The notes beneath the pieces are model-generated. The model worked only from the letters and a program-made list of their open reading frames with translations, ran no database searches and was not told where the DNA came from. The position numbers were made by a program, and so were the translations under genes. This document shows positions 33,170-43,598 of a DNA stretch of 64,000 nt, in pieces (within the stretch, counting starts at the first letter, position 1; every line of letters starts with the position of its first letter). Source of the stretch: Sycobia sp. Sy_11. Lineage: Eukaryota > Arthropoda > Insecta > Hymenoptera > Epichrysomallidae. The DNA lies in the NCBI GenBank assembly GCA_018907035.1, contig JACCIC010000351.1:124001-188000 (forward strand). Direction: 5' to 3'.

Positions 33170-33830
33170 TTAAATAATCTTTATCACATCTCTACTTATT
33201 GGATTATACTGAACGATGCGGTCCTGCATGATCAAACAATAAGCTGTGCTATTGTCTGGAAAGTTATTTCTTTACTTAAATTCTAGCGGTAGATCTACAG
33301 GAGCGTTCTTTATAGATTCATTGTGTCGCGAACCATCATTGAAAAGAAAGTTTGTTCTTGTAAGGAGTGGCTGAGAATCTCTTGTATAGTAATGTTTTTT
33401 GAAAATTTGCATACATATCATAGAGTAGTGCATATTGATCATTAAGAATGTCAAGATTTAGATTATTATATGGATAATATTGTGAATTTAAGAAAAGCCT
33501 CACATTACTAATATTCCAATTATCAAAACGACTTGCATTTGCAGCAGCTTCATTCTTTTCTTCGCCTGTAAGCCGAGAATGATAAAACGAGATTTTTCCA
33601 ATTGATTAGAAGTTTTACCGGTGAGAATAGTAACCACTTCCCACTGTAGATGTAGTTTATTATTTGTATTGACAATATGTAGAATGGAATTAAAGGTTAA
33701 AAGTTCGACTAAGCCTAAAACAAATCTTTTATGCTTTGCCAGTTCAATAGAGGGAAAATAATCAGCTTCTAAAACAGAAGATCTGCCTGAGAGAGTTAAA
33801 GTGAAACTATCGTCCATGACTGATTGAACG
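33170..33830 (-). pseudogene. Polinton capsid genes: penton-like N-terminus joined to major capsid C-terminus
   Basis: Minus strand. 33817-33620: MDDSFTLTLSGRSSVLEADY, then FVLGLVELLTFNSI and a basic-residue-poor run, the start of the second Polinton capsid-type protein. Without a stop it becomes major-capsid-like sequence, FIILGLQAKKR near 33590, and after a frameshift NVRLFLNSQYYPYNNLNLDI (33500-33440), YALLYDMYANFQK, NAPVDLPLEFK, ending RIVQYNPISR-type and a stop at 33170-33172. The latter is the C-terminal end of the double-jelly-roll family. An internal deletion near 33600 therefore seems to have joined two virion genes. A closely matching C-terminus is at 63737-64000. Confidence 0.72.
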
Positions 33831-33877
33831 AGAATGATTAAATTTAGACAAATAAGTCCTTCTTTATAGACTTTCGG

Positions 33878-34200
33878 TTAAGAATTGAAGACAAAGGTGA
33901 CAAAAATAAATGAATCGAACTTCTGATATCTTTTATAGTTGTATGTTATTTCATTTACATTGAAATATTTCATGAGATCTATGGAAGGCCTTAAATCACT
34001 AAAACTGTCAAAGTACATTACATCAGAACCTCTCTTTAAATAAAACACGCAATGAGTACCTTTATTTTGTGAATCATCAAGATTAACAATAGCAGATTCG
34101 TTGTACCATCGACCAATGTAAGGCAGAATATTTCTCATGAAAACACCTCGAAAATCTGGAATTTTTAATATACGTGCATATTTCATAAGTAATAATCTAA
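33878..34200 (-). pseudogene. Polinton adenain-like cysteine protease
   Basis: Minus strand: YARILKIPDFRGVFMRNILP, NESAIVNLDD with GTHCVFYLKRG, and YFDSFSDLRPSIDLMKYF. This is the N-terminal and central part of the adenovirus-type maturation protease found in Polintons. The 'GTHW' motif with the catalytic His reads GTHC. YFDSFG/S is preserved. The end with the catalytic Cys ('NCGHLCLQFL' in relatives) is lost: the frame ends in FIFVTFVFNS at 33878. It processes capsid precursors in intact relatives; this copy is truncated. Confidence 0.8.
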
Positions 34201-34620
34201 TAATGCACGATTTGTCAAAGTTAAATCGAAGTTTTTTTCCGAAAGAACGCCATTCTATGATATATTCTATTCTTAAATGGCATAAGATAGAGACATTTAC
34301 CTAAAGCAATAGCTTCCATCGTCTTACTATGTCGCTTACTTTCCTCATAATCTTTCTGTACAGCTTTAGCACTATTTACTACTTTTGGTATTCCAACAGC
34401 ACCTCCTGCTAGAGTACCACTTGCGCTGAGGTCTGCGTAAATAGTCGTATAAGATACGAAATAACTCCACCACTTTTAGATGAGAGGGGTAGAACACGTG
34501 GAACGGTAACTTTCTTCTCACAACCACTATTCTTAAGGGCTTCACCACCACTCTTTAATGCAGATTGAATTATTTTATGTGAATCTTTGCTTGCTTTTAA
34601 TGATTTTTTCGCTGCTGTAA
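34201..34620 (-). pseudogene. Polinton minor-capsid-like protein fragment
   Basis: Reading with several frameshifts on the minus strand: a segment KIIQSALKSGGEALKNSG, VTVPRVLPLSSKSGG, LSASGTLAGGAVGIPKVVNS and ESKRHSKTMEAIALGKCLYL. The glycine-rich 'GALAGGAAGIAK' and the 'GK.LYL.P' end are typical of the minor capsid protein lying between the phospholipase-like gene and the protease in arthropod Polintons. The exact name of this protein in the literature varies; my family call rests on order and these motifs. Confidence 0.6.
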
Positions 34621-34902
34621 CTAACTTGCTGAAAGTCCCATTCCAGTTTTTGCATTTAATTTCCTAGCACCTGGAACAGCTAGACCAGCGGCTTTCTCAG
34701 CAAGACTAGAATCATGTGCTTTAACAGGCTGCCAAGCCTTATCAGTAAGCTTCGTATCAGCAATATTATAATTACTGTATTTATTAGCATACTGCATGTT
34801 ATGTTCTTTACATGCCTGATCAAGCGGATTAATTCCTGGATCACCTCTTTTTATTCGCTTTTTTAATTTAGTTCCACAGTATTGATATCCAGGAAGATAC
34901 AT
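34621..34902 (-). pseudogene. Phospholipase A2-like (parvovirus VP1-type) protein, copy 1
   Basis: 94 codons. It starts MYLPGYQYCGTKLKKRIKRG, then DPGINPLDQACKEHNMQYA and a lysine/alanine-rich tail ending TGMGLSAS. In this family the calcium loop is YCGPGT and the catalytic pair is His-Asp (ACKEHD). Here the loop has lost PG and the Asp is Asn, so enzymatic activity is not expected. In related viruses this domain opens endosomal membranes; in Polintons its role is inferred. It is followed in a different frame by the minor-capsid-like segment. Confidence 0.8.
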
Positions 34903-35253
34903 TTCAAATGGTAAATTGTTGACTACTCCATCGAGTAATCTTCAATTCTTCTCCACATTTTTCGACTGTTTTCGAGATATATGAAATTATCTTCGACTAC
35001 TATTTTATAACTGCTGTTAAAAAAATTTAAAACATGCATTTATATATTCTCATCCTTCAATGATATATTTGACTTAGTGACAGGAACATGGGTTTCACTG
35101 AGCAAACAATCGAACTTCTCATCACCAATTTGATTTTGGAATCGGGAAGAAAAGGAAAACGCGACATGGAGAGTTATTACCAGATAGTATACGAGCAGTG
35201 TTTTACGGTCCATAAAACTGCGGGAAAACAAATAGCTTATTAGCGTTAATCAC

Positions 35254-35592
35254 TCATCGCAATGGTCTTAAATTCAAGAATGATTTTTTCGCTGCTGTTA
35301 CCAATTTGTTGAATTTCAGCCCCATTCCAGTTTTCGACTTTAATTTCATAACACTGGCAACCGCTAGAGCTGACGCTTTCTCCGCAAGACTAGCATCTTT
35401 AGCTTTAATCCGTTGCCAAGCTTTATTAGCAAGCTTTATGTCAGCCACTTTACAATTACTCTTTTTATTAGAATACTCAATAGCATGTTCTTTACATGCC
35501 TTATCTAGTTCATTTATTCATGGATCACCCCTTTTAAATCGCTTTATTAATTTAGTTCCGGGGCCACAGTATTGATAACCAGAAAGATGCAT
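35254..35592 (-). pseudogene. Phospholipase A2-like protein, copy 2
   Basis: Starts MHLSGYQYCGPGTKLIKRFK at 35592 with the calcium loop YCGPGT intact. A TGA codon interrupts it where relatives have Gly in DPGIN. Then come DKACKEHAIEYSNKKSNCK and a KAWQRIKAKDASLAEKASAL tail, ending LRPLR. The catalytic Asp after His is Ala. It is clearly paralogous to copy 1 (same length, same tail) but diverged, so the pair arose by tandem duplication or by juxtaposition of two elements. The 35040-35231 stretch between the copies shows no recognised domain. Confidence 0.8.
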
Positions 35593-35789
35593 TTCCATAA
35601 GTGAATTGTTGATTACTCTATCGGGCAGTCCCCGCTCTTCCTTTTTTGAATACTTCCAAGTTTTATGCTCAATCATCTTTAGCAGTCAAATCATAACTGA
35701 TAATTGAAAATATAAAATCAACATTTATATATTTACGTCAGTCTACCTATGTCAGTCATATGCTCATATACCAAAACATCTTATTAGAG

Positions 35790-36048
35790 ATAATATTAAT
35801 ATGTTGGTAATTCATCGTCAAGATGATGTAAATTTAAATCATATTTTAATATGTCCATGTCAATACGATCTAACTTTCAACCACTTTCAAAATCTTTGTT
35901 GTGAATGCTGGAATAATTATAAATATGGATTAATTCTTATTGACAAAGATAGAGCGATGAATAGTGGAAGATACAGAAATGGCTTTGACTGTTTTGCAAT
36001 AAAAAAGAAATTAAAAAAGTCTTAATGACTCAGTTCAATTTTACACTG
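35790..36048 (+). pseudogene. Polinton packaging ATPase, C-terminal fragment
   Basis: Plus strand: MLVIHRQDDVNLNHIL, then FNHFQNLCCECWNNYKYGLI and LIDKDRAMNSGRYRNGFDCF. This is the C-terminal end of the FtsK/HerA-type genome-packaging ATPase of Polintons ('KYGF..IDKD...N.GRYR.GFD.FI'). Walker A and B regions are absent. It is on the opposite strand to the capsid block, as in other Polintons. Confidence 0.65.
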
Positions 36049-36060
36049 CAACACGACATC

Positions 36061-36312
36061 ATGTCGGAATTTGAAAAAGAAAAGAATATCCTTGGCGAGC
36101 TCTTGCAAGCTCGTAAAGCCATTAGAAAAAAGTCGATACTATTGAAACTGGAGAGAGAGAATCTAGAAAAGTTGTAGGTGATACATTGAACCCACTCATT
36201 ACACCACTTGAAAAAATCAACTAAATTTTATTGAAAATGTATTAAATAAATCAACTGATTGCAGTACTCCTTATGACGCTACCGTAAAATATTATACTGG
36301 TTATTTAGCTAA
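36061..36312 (+). pseudogene. Polinton small accessory protein, N-terminal part (interrupted)
   Basis: MSEFEKEKNILGELLQARKA then KLERENLEKL, a charged helical start, followed by a stop and DTLNPLITPLEKIN. This is reminiscent of the arthropod Polinton accessory protein that precedes the integrase. The mariner inserted at 36315 cuts it; the continuation is at 41388. Function unknown. Confidence 0.5.
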
Positions 36313-37034
36313 TACGAGGGTGGATTGATAAGTTTTCGGCCTGACCAAGAAAAACAACGTTTTTAAGAATTTTTTTATTTCTCAACAGAATCTCCTCCAA
36401 GGCTGATACATTTCTCATAGCGGTGTTCTAGTCTAGTAATATCATCTCTATAGACTGATTCGTCAAGCTCCTCAAAATACCCATTTACAGCTTCGATTAC
36501 TTCTTCATTGTTCGTAAACCTCTTACCGCTAAGCCATGTTTGAGATTAGAAAACAGATAATAGTCACTTGGGGCTAGGTCTGGAGAGTAGGGAAGGTGCG
36601 GCATCAATTCAAGCTTCAGGTCGTTGATTTTAGCCATCGCAACGATTGACGTCTGCACTGTTGCGTTATAGTGATGAAATATGATTTTTTCTTCGTCAGA
36701 TGAGGTCGTTTAATTTTCTTGCATCCCAAAAAATAGTAGCCATAACCTTGTTCGCCGAAAAAATTGTTTTTGCTTTCTTTGGCGTTGGTTCCCCTGGTCC
36801 AATCCACTGTTGACACTGTTGTCTGGTTTCAGGAGTGTAGTGGTGAACCCAAATTTCGTCAACGCTTACGAATCGACGAAAAAATTCGCTTGGATTACGC
36901 TTATACAACGCCAAATTGGCGGTAGAAATCTTCTTTCGAATCCATTTTTGGTCGAATGTTAGCAAACGCGGCACCTATCGTGCACAGAGCTTTTCCATAT
37001 ACAAATGTTGGTGCAAAATGTTTTTTACACGTTC

Positions 37035-37042
37035 ATATGACA
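37035..37042. repeat. Target-site duplication of the LINE, left
   Basis: ATATGACA here versus ATATAACA at 40966-40973. The uninterrupted mariner reads ATATGACATCTTACAGG at this point, so the LINE boundaries are fixed to within a base or two. Confidence 0.8.
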
Positions 37043-37605
37043 CCTTCTCTCTCTAGGGGCTGCATGACCGTGACGGGGTGAGGGGGCTTAAGCCGGGGGA
37101 GCATGAAGGAGCGCTTGGTGGATGTACTAGATCCATTTTGGATCAGTACAACACTGAGAGTTTCGCATCCTTCCCTGGCTCACGAGTACTTAGATCGGGA
37201 ATTCGGATCCCAGAAACGGGTTCTTCGAACTACCCGATGGGAGGAACCCTATAAACGGGCTATCCTGAGAATGTTTGTGAGAGTGTGTATGGATGTGACA
37301 GTAAGGGCAGAGGGTAAGACTCCTCGGGTAAACATGAAGCAGCCTGCGGCTGAAAAAATAGCGACTCTCGGTCTGTTAATTCGCCCATAATCCAAAGTGT
37401 TAGATACCGTGTTGAAAGATGAATGGCACAAAGGTGATTGTGTGGCAATCGGTTCCTGCGAGAAACCAGGCCGAATCCTGTCGTATTGTAGGCCATACCC
37501 GGTAGTACGGTCCATGCCGGGTGGACTTTATATATCCTCAATACTCGCGGGAACAGAAATGGATAAATCTGTAAACATCGAGATGGAAGTCGGGGGGAGC
37601 ACGAG

Positions 37606-38349
37606 ATGGAAGAAAGTCGGGCTTTGTTATCGACAGAACCCATCTCGGAGGCACCGAGACCTATTCAGGCCACTGAACAGGGGCAGATAAGTGCACATGA
37701 AGGAGCGGGCATGAACCGGAACCTGAGTGAAGCACAAACAAGACAAGTTTTAAAACAAAAAGCTATGGAGGAGGGTGTACCTGTTACTAGATCGGGGGCG
37801 GGGAGAAAGCGGAGGCAGGCAGAGAAGAGACAGGCACTAACCGTACTGACTATGTCGGCCTCGGCTGCTCCAGCCACTGATTCGCGTAAGAGGGGACCCT
37901 CAACCAGCTTTGGGTCTACTGAGCAGGGGCTTAAGAAACCGCTCCAAAAACGCAAGGAAGGCACGTACGCAGGGGCAGCATCTCACCTGCCTAGTGTGAC
38001 ACTCAGGTGTGGTGAATACCTCGGTAGGGAAATGCCTGCAGAAACCTGCACGTCATTGAAAAAAGCAGTGGTGAAGAAAATCTGCGAAATTGACGATGTC
38101 GATTTCGCACCGAGATTCAAAGAATCCTTTCCCAGAAGGGGAATAGTGGTCTTTGTCTGCGAAGACAAGGACTCTGAGACCTGGCTGAAAAAGGAGGCTG
38201 AGAATCTGAAGCTGAAGAACTCGGACCTCAAAGTCGGAGTAGTATCTCCGGAGGAACTGAAGGTTACAAAAGTAATCACAAAGATTTCGGCGGAGATAGA
38301 ATCTGTCTCGGACTTCTTAAGTGGGTCCGAAGGCAGAACAAAGGAATAG
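37606..38349 (+). CDS. LINE ORF1 (nucleic-acid-binding protein), probably truncated
   Basis: One open frame of 247 codons. The N-terminus is polar with a basic cluster (GAGRKRRQAEKRQ; residues about 65-78) resembling a nuclear-localisation signal. The second half holds AAVKKIC-like helices (TCTSLKKAVVKKICEIDDVD) and ELKVTKVITKISAEIESVSD, similar in layout to the region preceding the zinc knuckles of LINE ORF1. No CCHC knuckle is present before the stop at 38349, suggesting a premature end or deletion. ORF1 would coat the LINE RNA. The 37103-37390 frame upstream sits in the 5' region and shows no family features. Confidence 0.7.
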   Translation: MEESRALLSTEPISEAPRPIQATEQGQISAHEGAGMNRNLSEAQTRQVLKQKAMEEGVPVTRSGAGRKRRQAEKRQALTVLTMSASAAPATDSRKRGPSTSFGSTEQGLKKPLQKRKEGTYAGAASHLPSVTLRCGEYLGREMPAETCTSLKKAVVKKICEIDDVDFAPRFKESFPRRGIVVFVCEDKDSETWLKKEAENLKLKNSDLKVGVVSPEELKVTKVITKISAEIESVSDFLSGSEGRTKE

Positions 38350-38599
38350 ATCTATCTAGATGGGCGATCATGAACAAGTCTGCCGATGATAGTCTTGTTC
38401 TTGGTCTAGATAAACCATCCGTGGATGCCCTCCGAAGTAGATACCTTAGACTCTCGGTCGGGATTGAGACGGTTACCTTTAAGGTACTGTCTCGGTAAGG
38501 TACCGCTGGGGCAAAGGGAAAAGTTTCTACAGAATACGTAGCTCAGAAATAGCATTTTCATTGACTCTTTCGGGGATACGTTTTACCTGAAATAATTTT

Positions 38600-40894
38600 G
38601 CGCCATTGCAAAAGAACCTCGGCAGAAAGGTGCGTATACACATAGTCTTAATACAGGAACCCTGGATTTGGAGGGAACGTATTAGGGGTATTAACGCGAA
38701 AGGGAAACTTTTTGTGGGGTACAGGGATGGAAATGCGAGAGCTTGCATTTTTATCAAGGAAATTGATGTTTTTTATTACAGGAGCTAAGCTACAGAGACT
38801 GCACCACCATTAGGATAGAAATCGAGAACAAAGATCGACATGTACGAAGTATAGTTTGCTTAGTCTACCTTGCACATGATGAGGATATACGTATCTCCAG
38901 TATGAGAAAGGCGGTCGAGTTCAACAGACGCTCGAATCTGGACTTGATCATTGGCTGTGACGCTAATGCACATCATGTGACATGGGGTAGCACCGACATC
39001 AACGCCAGAGGGGAGGCCTTGCTGGAGTGTTTAATCGGGAGTCATTTGGATATAGTTAACCGAGGAAATAAACCTACCTGTATAACAGCTAGCAGAAATG
39101 CGGTCCTCGACCTCACTGTAGCATCTGTTAAATCGAGGATTATTATACATGGATGGAAGGTGGAAAAAGAACCATCCATCGCGGACCATAGGACCATATA
39201 ACATTCGACTTAGAATGTCTTAACATGTCTTAACACAAGAATGGAACCGAGGAGAAAACCAATAGATACAGATTGGGGACTATTTAAGGATGACCTTCGT
39301 GAAAGTATAGCTCATCTTAAAGGAGAATATGGCACTGAGATTCAACTAGACTGGACACTATGTAAAGTTCAGACAGCAATTACCAGAGCCTACGACAACA
39401 ACTGTCCATTGAAGCCTGCTAGAAAACCTAACAGCGCATACTAGTGGAATGGGGAAGAGGATAGAGGCACTGAGAAAAAGGGCACGCAAGGCCTTCAACA
39501 GGGCAAAAAAGAGGAAAAATACTGAGGGATAGTCCATGTATAATAAAACAATAGGCGATTTCAAAAGAGAACTAAACATTGCTAAAAGAGAAGCATGGAG
39601 GAATTTCTGCTGAGGGACTGAAAACCTGTCTGATGTAGCTAAGTTGGCTAAAATCCTAAGAAAGGATAATAGCTATCGACTGCAAAATCTACGAGACGCA
39701 GCAGGTAGTTCTGTCAATACAGAAGAGGGACGCTTGAACTGCTTCTGAAGGCTAACTTTCCTGACTTCATCAGGGACTGCAAAAATGAAACACACCACAA
39801 CATGACGGAACGGTTGATGGGTGCGGATTGGAAAACGGCTGCTCAAATTGTGACTCCGGAGAAGATAAAATAGGCGATTCACTACTTTGAACCGTATAAG
39901 ACACCAGGACCTGATAGCATCTTCCCTAAGATTTTACAGGCCTGGTTTGAAAGTATTTTAAAACTCATTACGGAAATTTTTAGAGCCAGTATCGCAATTG
40001 GATATATACCAGACACATGTAAAACATCTCGTGTTTCTTTCATTCCCAAACCTGGGAGCGGTAGTTACTCGTCGGTGAAAGACCTCAGACCGATTTGTCT
40101 GACGTCATGCATGCTAAAAACGATGGAGAGGGTAGTAGATTTACAAAAAAGCAAACAGTGTTGATCAATAGCCCAATCTCAAGTAGGCAACATGCCTACA
40201 CGACGGGAAAGTCCAATGAGACAGCTCTTCATTCAGTGGTCAAACACATTGAGAAGGCTTGCAGCTCGAAGGAAACTATAATAGGTGCCTTCGTAGATAT
40301 AGAAGGTGCTTTCAATAGCACCACTAGGATTACCATTGATAATGCTCTATATGCTAAGGGAATAACACCCTCTATGAGAAGGTGGATAATGAGTTCGTTA
40401 AGTAATAGAGAGGTATATAGGGAATGGAAAGGTAAACTAGTAAGAGGTAAAGTCAACGAAGGATGTCCACAAAGAGGGATCCACAAGGAGTGGTCCACAA
40501 GGTATTTTCACCTCTCCTGAGTAATCTTGTAGCTGATGGTTTACTGCGTATGCTTGAAGAGCAAAGAATCTTCGCAGTCGCATACGCGGATGATTTCGCA
40601 ATACATGTTAGGGGCAAGTATGAAGAAATATTACCTGAAATTCTTCACGAGGCTTTGGTAAGGTTCAGTGACTGGTGTCAAGAGAGATCCCTGGGGATCA
40701 ATCCAAAGAAGACCGAGGTATTAGACTTTACTAGGAAATACAAAAGCAAAATAAGATCGTGCGTCAACTTCCGCCGGCAAGGTATACCGTATATGGAAGA
40801 AGTTAAATATCTAGGTGTATACCTAGATAATAAACTATCGTGGGGACAACACCTGCGAATACAGAGTAAAAAGATCATCAACCTACTGATGTAG
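38600..40894 (+). pseudogene. LINE ORF2: endonuclease and reverse transcriptase, broken
   Basis: Endonuclease: HIVLIQEPWIWRERIRG (38640) and, in another frame, LDLIIGCDANAHHVTWGSTD (38940-39000) and ADHRTI (39190), the apurinic-endonuclease motifs with the catalytic SDH-type end read as ADH. Reverse transcriptase: FIPKPGSGSYSSVKDLRPIC (40040), GKSNETALHSVVKHIEKA and GAFVDIEGAFNST (40200-40310), GCPQRG, then AVAYADDFAIHVRG (40577; catalytic YADD) and NPKKTEVLDFTRK. At least four frame changes and several stops occur. It ends after KYLGVYLDNKLSWGQHL at 40894. The wording of these motifs is closest to LOA/R1-like LINEs. Confidence 0.85.
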
Positions 40895-40965
40895 TCTTAG
40901 CTGGCGAGAGCCACTGGCCGCCAAATCATGGCGGATGAACTCCCCACTATCCAACGAGAAAAAAA

Positions 40966-40973
40966 ATATAACA
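40966..40973. repeat. Target-site duplication of the LINE, right
   Basis: ATATAACA directly after the terminal A-run; one mismatch to the left copy at 37035-37042. Confidence 0.8.
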
Positions 40974-41387
40974 TCTTACAGGTCTCAGCTATCTCAAACA
41001 TTTTAAATCTGCGGTCTTTCAGCACTATTTGATGGATTTTTTCTGGGTGCTCACACGACCCTTTTTAAACTCGGAAACCCACTGCTTAATGGTTGAATAT
41101 GATGGGGAGGACGTCCCCAGTATTGAGTTCATCTCTACTTTAATTTTCTTCGGCGTTAACCCCTTCGAATAAAAGAATTTGATGATAGCACGATTTTCCA
41201 GTTTTTCCATTTTTACGAAAAACCCAGAGGCGTCTTGTTCAGCGTCCTCTCCAACCTAAACTAACATAGCAATCGTAACTGAAAGTATAGCTGCAAGCTA
41301 TCTAAGGATGGTACTATAGAACGCCACCTCAAGGTAGTCCTAGTGGCGCTCTTAGTCAGGCCGGAAACTTGTCAATCCACCCTCGTA

Positions 41388-41790
41388 ATAGAGCTTCTCA
41401 TAAAAGAAGCATCAGATAACACATTGATAAGTTCAGCAGATCATGATAATTATCGAAGTATTTTAGAAGCAACAAGTGCTCACCTGAAAAAATATAGCCA
41501 AGATTGATTTATGCGGTCATCGAAGAGTCGAAAATATTTCAACATCATTGCACATATGTTTCGCAACAGTGCCAGTCATACAAAGAAAAGGGAGGAAGGC
41601 CTCACAATAGCAAATAGCAAAGAAAGATTCTTCAATAGAGTTAGTATACTGCGATGGTCCGAATGAGCTTGTTGAGAGACTCAGATTACTAACTGCCGAA
41701 CAATCGATTGGAAATAACAATCACGTCAATGAAATTCAATCCATTATTGAACAATTACGCGAAATAGGATGCATATATTGATACGTTCAT
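41388..41790 (+). pseudogene. Polinton accessory protein, continuation after the mariner
   Basis: LLIKEASDNTLISSADHDNY, then after frameshifts PNELVERLRLLTAEQSIGNN and NEIQSIIEQLREIG (41660-41780). The 'PNELVERLRLL...NEI.SIIEELR' signature recurs in arthropod Polinton accessory proteins next to the integrase. Function unknown; probably virion- or regulation-related by position only. Confidence 0.6.
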
Positions 41791-42169
41791 AGACGATTTA
41801 ATCAGAAGCAACATAAGTCTTGACGTGTTTGGAAGAGCGTCAAAGGTCTCGAAAGGGAGAATTCAATACTAATAATTAAGTAATAATTAATTAATCTTCA
41901 ATACTACATTGAATGGAAATTATGATATCGAAAGTAAATGACTTTGTAATATTGGGGAAGCTACAGAACAAAATGACGCAATTAGCGTGCAACTGTTGAA
42001 TGTAGAACTTAAGACCCAAGTGTTATCATTTGAAATTTTTGAATCGGTCATTACGTTCAAGATTGTGAGCAAAGGCATGAAGGTATTCACTTGTCCATAG
42101 AAGCCAAATGGGGGGATCTTATTAAAAAATATTATAATAATTTGAAAGAGAACCTAATGAAACTTGTTA

Positions 42170-42972
42170 AAAACACAAATAATATTATAAAAGAGATTGA
42201 ACAAAAAAGTGGTTGAACAGTTGCACAAACTAGCACGTCGTAGAAATAAGCGAAGAAAATATGATATACATGCAATAGACGAGACATGGCAGGATGATTT
42301 GATAGAAATGTTTTCTTACTCTGAGGAGAATAAAGGTTTTCTTTATTTACATCCTGTATATTTTCAAAATTTACATGGGCCATTCCAGTTAGTTCAAATA
42401 ATAAAAGGCTATGAATGAGATATTGAAACAACCATCTAATCTACAAACAGATCAGCGGAGAGAAGATTACAATTCTCACTTTCAAAATCTCATGAAAAAG
42501 TATAAAATAAATCTATATTCTTCACACAGTAATCTTCATGCAAGCATATGTGAACGATTTAATAGAACGTTAAAAATTCGAACGTAAAAAATAACCAAAA
42601 GAAATGTAAAAGAGATAAAGAAGTATTTTCCAATCGAAAATATGACTATGAAGAAAGCAAAATACAAAGTAGCTGATAATGTACGAATAAGTAAAATAAA
42701 AAATATTTTTGAAAAATGATATACACCAAACTGGTTAACTGAAATTTTTACAATAACAAGAGTTATAAAGACTAATCCAATAACCTATCACATTAAAGAT
42801 TATGATGAAAACCTATCTCTGGTGGCTTTTACGAGAGTGAAATTAAAAAGTATCCAGAAATTTATCTAGTTAAAAAAGTATTAAAGCAAAGTGGTAATCG
42901 CGTATATGTAAAGTCACTAGGATTCAGTAGTGAACATAATAGTTGGATAGATAAAAATGAAGTTTTTTAATT
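42170..42972 (+). pseudogene. Polinton retroviral-type integrase (c-integrase)
   Basis: Plus strand: VVEQLHKLARRRNKRRKYDI then HAIDETWQDDLIEMFSYSEE and NKGFLYL, which opens the DDE catalytic core (first Asp in 'DETWQ.DL'). The centre is degraded (42420-42540, ERFNRTLK remains at 42553). The C-terminal chromodomain-like part follows: PNWLTEIFTITRVIKTNPIT (42730), GNRVYVKSLGFSSEHNSWID (42895-42950) and a stop near 42970. Stops and frameshifts make it non-functional. In intact Polintons it inserts the element and makes 6-bp duplications. Confidence 0.85.
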
Positions 42973-43244
42973 TAATTATGATATAAGTCAAATTAATAAA
43001 TAATAGTAATTTATTTAAGATTAGGTTTAAGGGCATTAGTTTTTCATTAAATAAGAAAACAACATTGCAATATCTTTATAATCTGATTTTTTTATGTAAT
43101 TATTATGCATACATGTATATCATTATTATTTGACAAATAAATGATTATTTTGAACGTGAAATTTATTTATTGAATTCTTTCTTAAGAAGTACGTGTATCA
43201 AATTTCAAACAACTTTCGCCTTGATAAAGTAAAAATAAACATCT

Positions 43245-43487
43245 TTAATTTGGAGTGTTTGCTAGGTTTGCGAAAAATTCTTGGTCATTTAATATTGCTG
43301 ACGATATCTTTTGTGGTATAAATATTTGAAAATTATCGTCAAGTTCTGCTACAATTTTCGCAGCATATTGAGTGTTGACTAGCCTCAGAGCAGTCGCCAT
43401 AAACTGCTTCTTTTTCTCCAATTCTGTACTTTTCTTGCTCGGCAGGAACTCGCTCTCAGAAATTTTATTCAGAGTAGCTCGATCCAT
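43245..43487 (-). CDS. Small Polinton protein of unknown function
   Basis: 80 codons, open from MDRATLNKISESEFLPSKKS. The core KQFMATALRLVNTQYAAKIV with ELDDNFQIFIPQKISS reads like a compact beta-rich domain. Similar small proteins beside the polymerase occur in arthropod Polintons, but I do not know their function; an OB-fold-type nucleic-acid-binding role is only a guess. It is one of the few unbroken frames in this element. Confidence 0.5.
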   Translation of the reverse strand: MDRATLNKISESEFLPSKKSTELEKKKQFMATALRLVNTQYAAKIVAELDDNFQIFIPQKISSAILNDQEFFANLANTPN

Positions 43488-43598
43488 TCTATATAATAAA
43501 AAGAAATGAATAAATTAAAACTATGAATATAATTTTTTGTTTCTTCTTTTGTAGAGACTATAAACTTACAGTTTACCTTGAGAATAATTGAGTCTTGT

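Larger units (their letters stand above)
37043..40965 (+). mobile_element. Non-LTR retrotransposon (LOA/R1/I group), internally deleted
   Basis: 3.9-kb insertion inside mariner B4, flanked by an 8-bp target duplication and ending in an A-run. It is GC-richer than its surroundings. It carries a 5' region, ORF1 (37606-38349) and a broken ORF2 with apurinic-type endonuclease and reverse transcriptase (about 38600-40894), but ends shortly after the reverse transcriptase palm. The thumb, RNase H and rest of the C-terminus expected for this group are missing although a 3' end and A-run are present, so about 1 kb was lost internally. Confidence 0.9.
36315..41385 (-). mobile_element. Mariner, irritans-like, copy B4 (split by a LINE), inserted in the Polinton
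   Basis: Both ends carry the inverted CGAGGGTGGATTGA(T/C)AAG sequence and both flanks are TA (36313-36314 and 41386-41387), a perfect mariner insertion. Transposase parts lie on the minus strand. N-terminal: [20 protein letters not shown] at 41210 and on to 41025. After the LINE: VSVDEIWVHHYTPE with the first Asp (36880), FHHYNATVQTS where the second Asp is Tyr (36680) and APSDYYLF with the third Asp (36570). The gene is inactive. Confidence 0.92.

Noticed and set aside
37260..37643. Antisense frames opposite the LINE 5' region and ORF1
   Set aside because: Shadows of the GC-richer LINE strand; the plus-strand LINE reading explains the sequence.
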